The position numbers and the translations under genes were made by a program. This document shows positions 60,339 to 64,000 of a stretch of 64,000 nt of DNA, one piece after another. The stretch is taken from positions 1-64,000 of the forward strand of contig JBIKUD010000017.1 in the NCBI GenBank assembly GCA_044347745.1. Reading direction: 5' to 3'. The stretch's first letter is position 1; every line of letters starts with the position of its first letter. Below the pieces are notes generated by a model. It ran no database searches and was not told the DNA's origin. It was given only the letters and a program-made list of their open reading frames with translations. This stretch comes from JAIBBV01 sp044347745. Its GTDB lineage: Bacteria > Bdellovibrionota_C > UBA2361 > JAFLCA01.

Positions 60339-61283
60339 ATGAAATATAATCGACTTGGACGTGCGGGTATTAAGGTTAGCGAGCTTTCTTTCGGCTCATG
60401 GCTCACTTTTGGTAGCGATTACGACACAAAAACTGCTCGGAAAATTTTGCGCCATGCCTTTGATAAGGGAATAAATTTCTTTGATAACGCGGAAGTGTAC
60501 GCTCACGGCCGCTCAGAGACAATTATGGGCGAGGCCCTAAGCGAATTTCGCCGCGAAGATCTGGTAATTTCAACCAAAATTTTTTGGGGTGGCGATGGCC
60601 CCAATGATTCAGGACTTTCAAGGAAACATTTGATTGAAGGTACCAAAAATTCGCTGAAAAGACTCGGTCTCGAATATGTAGATTTGCTTTTCTGCCATCG
60701 CCCAGACCCAAATACGCCAATTGAAGAGACAGTTCGCGCTATGGACTATCTCGTGAGGGGTGGTTACGCATTTTACTGGGGCACCTCTGAGTGGTCGGCG
60801 GATGCACTCCTCGAGGCCTATCGCATGGCGGCAGAACTAAACTGCATTCCACCAAGTATGGAACAGCCCCAATACAGCATGCTTGTCCGTGAAAGATTTG
60901 AGGTTGAATATGCTCCGCTTTTTGAGCGTTATGGTATGGGCTCTACGATCTGGAGTCCCTTAGCCTCAGGAGTACTAACCGGAAAATATAATAACGGCAT
61001 TCCCGCGGGAACCCGATTGTCACAGCAAGAATGGTTGCGGGAACGTTTTCTGCCGCATGGAATTGAAACAGTAAAACAGCTCATGCCAATTGCGAGTGAT
61101 ATCGGTTGTAGTATGGCACAGCTCGCGATTGCGTGGTGCTTAAGAAACCAAAATGTAAGCACTGTCATTCTTGGCGCCTCTTCTCTTACTCAACTTGACG
61201 AAAATTTAGGGGCCTTGAAAGCCAGAGATGCACTTACTGACGAACTCATGATAAAAATTGATGGTATTCTCAGATCCAAGTAG
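60339..61283 (+). CDS. Aldo/keto reductase, Kv-beta-like subfamily
   Basis: The 314-residue TIM-barrel oxidoreductase starts MKYNRLGRAGIKVSEL, the canonical family N-terminus, with GAGG 6 bp upstream. The frame opens at 60306, adding 11 residues. Catalytic residues Asp, Tyr, Lys and His are in DNAEVYAHGRSE, STKIFWG and LFCHRPDP. The sequence resembles the potassium-channel beta-subunit/YghZ group that reduces carbonyls with NADPH. The final ILGASSLTQLDENLGAL is the cofactor-binding end. A small leader ORF precedes it. Confidence 0.9.
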   Translation: MKYNRLGRAGIKVSELSFGSWLTFGSDYDTKTARKILRHAFDKGINFFDNAEVYAHGRSETIMGEALSEFRREDLVISTKIFWGGDGPNDSGLSRKHLIEGTKNSLKRLGLEYVDLLFCHRPDPNTPIEETVRAMDYLVRGGYAFYWGTSEWSADALLEAYRMAAELNCIPPSMEQPQYSMLVRERFEVEYAPLFERYGMGSTIWSPLASGVLTGKYNNGIPAGTRLSQQEWLRERFLPHGIETVKQLMPIASDIGCSMAQLAIAWCLRNQNVSTVILGASSLTQLDENLGALKARDALTDELMIKIDGILRSK

Positions 61284-61292
61284 GACGCTGAA

Positions 61293-61907
61293 TTACAGAG
61301 GGCAAGCGGGTCGCTTTAGTAAATATTCCTCTACTCCATGACGGAGAAGATAGCAGCGCTCACGGATAAATTGTTTTTGCACTGCGCGCACATTTTGAGC
61401 AAATAAGTCTGTGTGGCGAGTAACTCTCTCTACCGTTATTTGATAACGCAAGCTTTTAGGATTGAGAATTTTGTACTGGCCGGGTGCAATTGCTTTTTCC
61501 TTTCCCTTAAAATGAATGAGGGAAATCTTTGAATCCGCATGAGATAGATTTGCGAGCACTAAAAACAATTTCTCGGATTGTTCTACGGTTAAATGATCCA
61601 ATAAATCCCAGCACAAAATGAAATCAAAAGGCTTTTTGCCTTCTAATGTCTTAATTTCATCAAGCGCCTCGGAAAAATCACGCCCTGCGTGTAAGGCGGC
61701 GACCAGATCTTCAACTTGGATATGTGCGGAAAACTGTGAAAAGAAATTAATATTTTGCTCGAACGATTGTCCGAGGTCGAGAACGCGATAGCGCCGACCA
61801 GTTTCAATCGTTCGAGCTAACTCATCAAATATACGCGAACTATAATCTCTCTCTACACATTTGTGTGTGTGTTGCGAAGAATCGTTCGCGCGTGTGGTTT
61901 CGTTCAT
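61293..61907 (-). CDS. SAM-methyltransferase-like protein
   Basis: The 204-residue product has a possible motif I (YRVLDLGQSFEQN, residues about 39-52) and an acidic motif IV position (FDFILCWDLLDHL) of class I methyltransferases, followed by helices. The motif I Gly pattern (DLGxxxxQN) is weaker than in ordinary methyltransferases, so activity is uncertain. It is convergent with the aldo/keto reductase gene, 9 bp apart. Its upstream region contains large palindromes. Confidence 0.6.
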   Translation of the reverse strand: MNETTRANDSSQHTHKCVERDYSSRIFDELARTIETGRRYRVLDLGQSFEQNINFFSQFSAHIQVEDLVAALHAGRDFSEALDEIKTLEGKKPFDFILCWDLLDHLTVEQSEKLFLVLANLSHADSKISLIHFKGKEKAIAPGQYKILNPKSLRYQITVERVTRHTDLFAQNVRAVQKQFIRERCYLLRHGVEEYLLKRPACPL

Positions 61908-61978
61908 TGTGAATAAGACATTTTGCTAAAATTTAGAATCGATATTTGTTCTCCGGTTATTCTGTTCTCCGTCAAAAT

Positions 61979-62103
61979 GCGTTCAGACGAGGCGCGAAGC
62001 TCGTGGGCCGAGTGCTTGCCCGCCGTAGCCTTGTGCGAAGGCGGGAGTGGTACAAGATGTACCTCGCAACGAGGCCCCGGGCTTCGGAACAAAGTATGAA
62101 CGC
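61979..62103. repeat. Nested palindromic element
   Basis: Outer arms gcgttca (61979-61985) and tgaacgc (62097-62103) enclose gaagctcgtgggcc (61996-62009), which pairs with ggccccgggcttc (62073-62085), and an inner cccgcc/ggcggg hairpin (62019-62024 with 62040-62045). The arrangement resembles the small GC palindromic repeats that are scattered through some bacterial genomes. It is not an attC, because the GTT and AAC boxes are in the wrong order. Confidence 0.55.
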
Positions 62104-62105
62104 AA

Positions 62106-62214
62106 CGAAAAACGCTTTCAGAATTGCAAGGAATTGAGCTCGAAGTTGCTTTTCATTCGCAATATATTTGGATTACTTACGAGCTCAACTTCCCGCAATT
62201 TAAAGCGTTTTTCG
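62106..62214. repeat. Long inverted repeat after bactofilin gene
   Basis: Arms 62106-62142 and 62180-62214 match over about 35 bp, with a perfect 13-bp outer part (cgaaaaacgcttt with its complement) and gagctcg/cgagctc inside. The loop is 37 bases. It lies directly next to the palindrome at 61979-62103, filling the gap between bactofilin and the methyltransferase-like gene. Confidence 0.6.
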
Positions 62215-62237
62215 GATTTTCACGGAGAACGGGTCCA

Positions 62238-62714
62238 TTACTGCATTGAGTTCGTCTCACGACCAGGTTGTTGATTGGCTCGAGCAACCATGGTGGCTTT
62301 ATTTCCGGTGTTAGCTGCCTCTGAACGTATACGCTCAACAGCAAGCGCGCTGTCTTTTGCGGTTGGTTCGGTATCGATGGAGCCCTTCAGACGAGCACCA
62401 TCTTCAAGAGAAAGTCGCGGTGAAGTAATATTACCGCGCACGTATCCTGTGCGATGTACAGTTACCTGCTCGGCACCAAACAAGTTGCCCAGCACTTCAC
62501 CTTCAACATGAACTACGCGGCCATAAATATCAGCTTTCACTTTAGCGCTGGCGCCAACGGTGACTGTGTTCTCACCTAAATTTACTGTTCCTTCAACCGT
62601 GCCATGGATCAATAAATCTTCTGACCCAGTCACTTCTCCCTTAATGGTAATTGAACGTCCAATGCTTGCTCGCTCGGCATTCTCATTTCCTGAATTCATA
62701 AAATCATTGCTCAT
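62238..62714 (-). CDS. Bactofilin (polymer-forming cytoskeletal protein)
   Basis: Bactofilins are self-assembling beta-helix cytoskeletal proteins. The ATG at 62714 (GGAG 8 bp upstream) gives 158 residues. The core (about 20-115) has the DUF583 repeats: GRSITIKGEVTGSEDLLIHGTVEGTVNL, KADIYGRVVHVEGEVLGNLFGAEQVTV and TGYVRGNITSPRLSLEDGARLKGSI (given by their ends). Disordered tails lie on both sides. It is close to mreB, both with cell-shape roles. Confidence 0.93.
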   Translation of the reverse strand: MSNDFMNSGNENAERASIGRSITIKGEVTGSEDLLIHGTVEGTVNLGENTVTVGASAKVKADIYGRVVHVEGEVLGNLFGAEQVTVHRTGYVRGNITSPRLSLEDGARLKGSIDTEPTAKDSALAVERIRSEAANTGNKATMVARANQQPGRETNSMQ

Positions 62715-62818
62715 GTGTTTAGCTCCAATCATTTTCAAGGCTGGTGGGGATTCACGGGTTCAAACTTAACGCGCGCACCTACCGGCGCAGCCAAATTTGT
62801 CTCGCATAGCTTTTGACT

Positions 62819-63856
62819 CTAATGAGCGGTCAAAAGATGCTGATATTCTCTCCAATTCTCGATCACCTGCCCGCAGCCAAATACAACCGATGTTTGGGGC
62901 TCTTCTACAAGGCTCATAACTAGCCCAGTTTGTGCGGAAAGGTACGTATCAATTTCTGGGATGAGGGCACCGCCGCCAATAATAATTGCCCCTGACTCAT
63001 ATAAATCGGCTGCAATTTCTGGAGGAGTTTTGTCCAAAACTTTCTGAATAAGTTCAACAAGTTCGGGCAAAGCTGGCTTAACCGCCTGATATACATCAAG
63101 TGCGGAGATAGAGACTTTACCCGGCAATCCTGTTCGGACACTTCGGCCTTGTACTTCAAGGCTGGTTGTCTGGCGTGGGCTAGTGGCAGATAAGAGTTGT
63201 TTCTTTAAAACCTCGCCGGTAGAGGTGCCAATCAGAAGCCCATGTGTGCGACGAACGTGCTCGACAATAAGCTGATCGAAATAGTTTCCAGCTAGACGGA
63301 TTGAATCGGAAACTACGAGGCCATCGAGCGAAACAACGGCAACATTCGTTTGGGCTGCGCCTATATCAACGAGCATGCTGCCCTTACACTCACTTAGTTT
63401 TAATCCAGTTCCAATAGCTGCTGCTAGTTGCCGGGGTAAGCTATACACGTGCCCATTGCAAGCTGCTTCAGCAGCTTCTACCAGTGCCCGCTCTTCAAGT
63501 TGGGTGGCGTCAGAGGGAACGCTGAGGACTACCTTACTGTACACCATGCGACTGCGGGGCATGACTTGCGCGATAAACTCGCGAAGCATTACTTCGGCTA
63601 AATGTAAATTCTGAACTGCTCCGCCTAAAAATGGTTCTGAGGTTCGAACACTCGCTGAGGTGCGCTCTCGAAGCGCTTTAGCTTTATTCCCTACGGCAAT
63701 TACTTTGGCAGCACTTTCTCCTTCACGTTCATGGATAGCCACACAAGATGCTTCGCTGGCAACAATTCCTTTTCCTTTTAAATACACATGAGTCGCATGA
63801 CTTCCGAGATCAAGTGCAAATTCTGGAGCTATGGAGTTTAAAATTGCCTTAAACAC
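62819..63856 (-). CDS. mreB: Rod shape-determining protein MreB, divergent
   Basis: MreB forms actin-like filaments that guide cell-wall growth. The GTG start at 63856 overlaps AGGTAG upstream. The 345-residue length fits. Actin-fold phosphate-1 region is DLGSHATHVYLKGKGIV (canonical DLGTANTLVYVKGKGIV), phosphate-2 is DIGAAQTNVAVVSLDG, and the adenosine motif is SGAIIIGGGALIPEID. Changes in these loops (for example SHATH for TANTL) mean that nucleotide handling may differ from the typical MreB. It follows the partial membrane-protein gene by 3 bp. Confidence 0.9.
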   Translation of the reverse strand: MFKAILNSIAPEFALDLGSHATHVYLKGKGIVASEASCVAIHEREGESAAKVIAVGNKAKALRERTSASVRTSEPFLGGAVQNLHLAEVMLREFIAQVMPRSRMVYSKVVLSVPSDATQLEERALVEAAEAACNGHVYSLPRQLAAAIGTGLKLSECKGSMLVDIGAAQTNVAVVSLDGLVVSDSIRLAGNYFDQLIVEHVRRTHGLLIGTSTGEVLKKQLLSATSPRQTTSLEVQGRSVRTGLPGKVSISALDVYQAVKPALPELVELIQKVLDKTPPEIAADLYESGAIIIGGGALIPEIDTYLSAQTGLVMSLVEEPQTSVVFGCGQVIENWREYQHLLTAH

Positions 63857-63859
63857 GGG

Positions 63860-64000
63860 CTACCTATAGGTCAGTGAATATTGGTACAAAAATATAAGTC
63901 CAAAAGTTAAATAAGCAGCAGTCAGTGCCAAAAATACCTTCGCTGAGCATGCTTCTTTCGTTGAGGCGCGTTGCATTAACCAGGCGAGCTCTGATCGAAT
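63860..64000 (-). CDS. Membrane protein, 5' part outside the window
   Basis: An open frame comes from beyond the right edge on the minus strand and ends at TAG 63862-63860. The visible 46 residues include one membrane helix near the C-terminus (VFLALTAAYLTFGLIFLYQY). The stop is 3 bp before the mreB start, so it would be in one operon with mreB and bactofilin. The family cannot be told. Confidence 0.55.
   Translation of the reverse strand: MRSELAWLMQRASTKEACSAKVFLALTAAYLTFGLIFLYQYSLTYR

Noticed and set aside
61979..62103. Nested palindrome as a further attC site
   Set aside because: The boxes read GTT...AAC on both strands, the reverse of attC polarity, and no cassette gene adjoins it.
1..64000. 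tRNA, rRNA and CRISPR signals
   Set aside because: TpsiC-like words (for example gttcgagtc at 481-489) lie inside coding genes without cloverleaf partners; no regularly spaced repeats were found.

Overview
The window looks like a chromosomal segment from a motile, double-membraned (Gram-negative) bacterium of moderate GC content. The evidence is an MlaA lipoprotein, a DsbD-type periplasmic domain, an outer-membrane barrel protein, many lipoproteins and signal peptides, and flagellar genes (fliS; a fliK-flgD-flgE cluster). MreB, bactofilin, UvrB/UvrC and ValRS are core genes. The lineage cannot be fixed from the sequence; the flagellar gene order, the CHASE hybrid kinase and the thrombospondin-type-3 protein would suit a deltaproteobacterial-like or related lineage, but that is inference. 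No tRNA, rRNA, CRISPR array or insertion sequence was recognised.

The most notable content is integron-related and sits in two places. (1) At 1-1989 a complete IntI-type integron integrase (plus strand, GTG start, long C-terminal extension) diverges from a minus-strand SGNH hydrolase that runs off the left edge. The roughly 300 bp between them holds direct and inverted repeats, a perfect GTTRRRY core and a promoter with a palindrome, as expected for attI plus the integrase promoter. (2) At 12.2-15.2 kb, about 10 kb away and separated by ordinary chromosomal genes, lies a run of five small unrelated minus-strand genes: a cytosine deaminase-like protein, a nucleotidyltransferase, an unknown, a VOC/glyoxalase protein and a small winged-helix-like protein. 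The gaps between them are 60-95 bp attC-like palindromes, with one attC-like end after the last gene. This is a cassette cluster without its own integrase (CALIN-like). Upstream of it (15.2-19.0 kb) are two orphan minus-strand genes, each followed by a diverged copy of the same structured intergenic repeat of about 190-290 bp, and a pair of matching palindromes.

The rest is mostly chromosomal. 2.0-10.4 kb: fliS, proC, an Fe(2+)-trafficking protein, an ECF sigma factor, exported proteins, an orphan methyltransferase-like protein and an MFS transporter. 10.4-12.1 kb: a compositionally odd GC-rich ORF and an RRM RNA-binding protein with a long leader. 19-34.6 kb: GDPD, a CheY-like protein, a ComEC-like channel, an M48 lipoprotein, uvrC-uvrB-PNP-acyl-CoA dehydrogenase-DUF59 in one direction, a hybrid kinase, an exported protein, and GmhA with a ROK kinase. 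34.7-39.4 kb: fliK-flgD-flgE then meaB. 39.5-52.4 kb: a coiled-coil lipoprotein, a sulfatase, a CHASE hybrid kinase with a LuxR-type regulator, a 2-hydroxyacid dehydrogenase, a membrane glycosyltransferase-like protein with MlaA, a calcium-repeat protein and superoxide dismutase. 52.5-64 kb: a CPBP protease, a DUF3833 lipoprotein, redoxin and DsbD-N proteins, an outer-membrane protein, an archaeal/actinobacterial-type ValRS, an aldo/keto reductase with a possible leader peptide, a methyltransferase-like protein, bactofilin and MreB.

Several convergent gene pairs are separated by clear hairpin terminators (4.8, 43.1, 52.5 and 57.4 kb), or overlap at their 3' ends (9.2, 23.7 and 55.1 kb).
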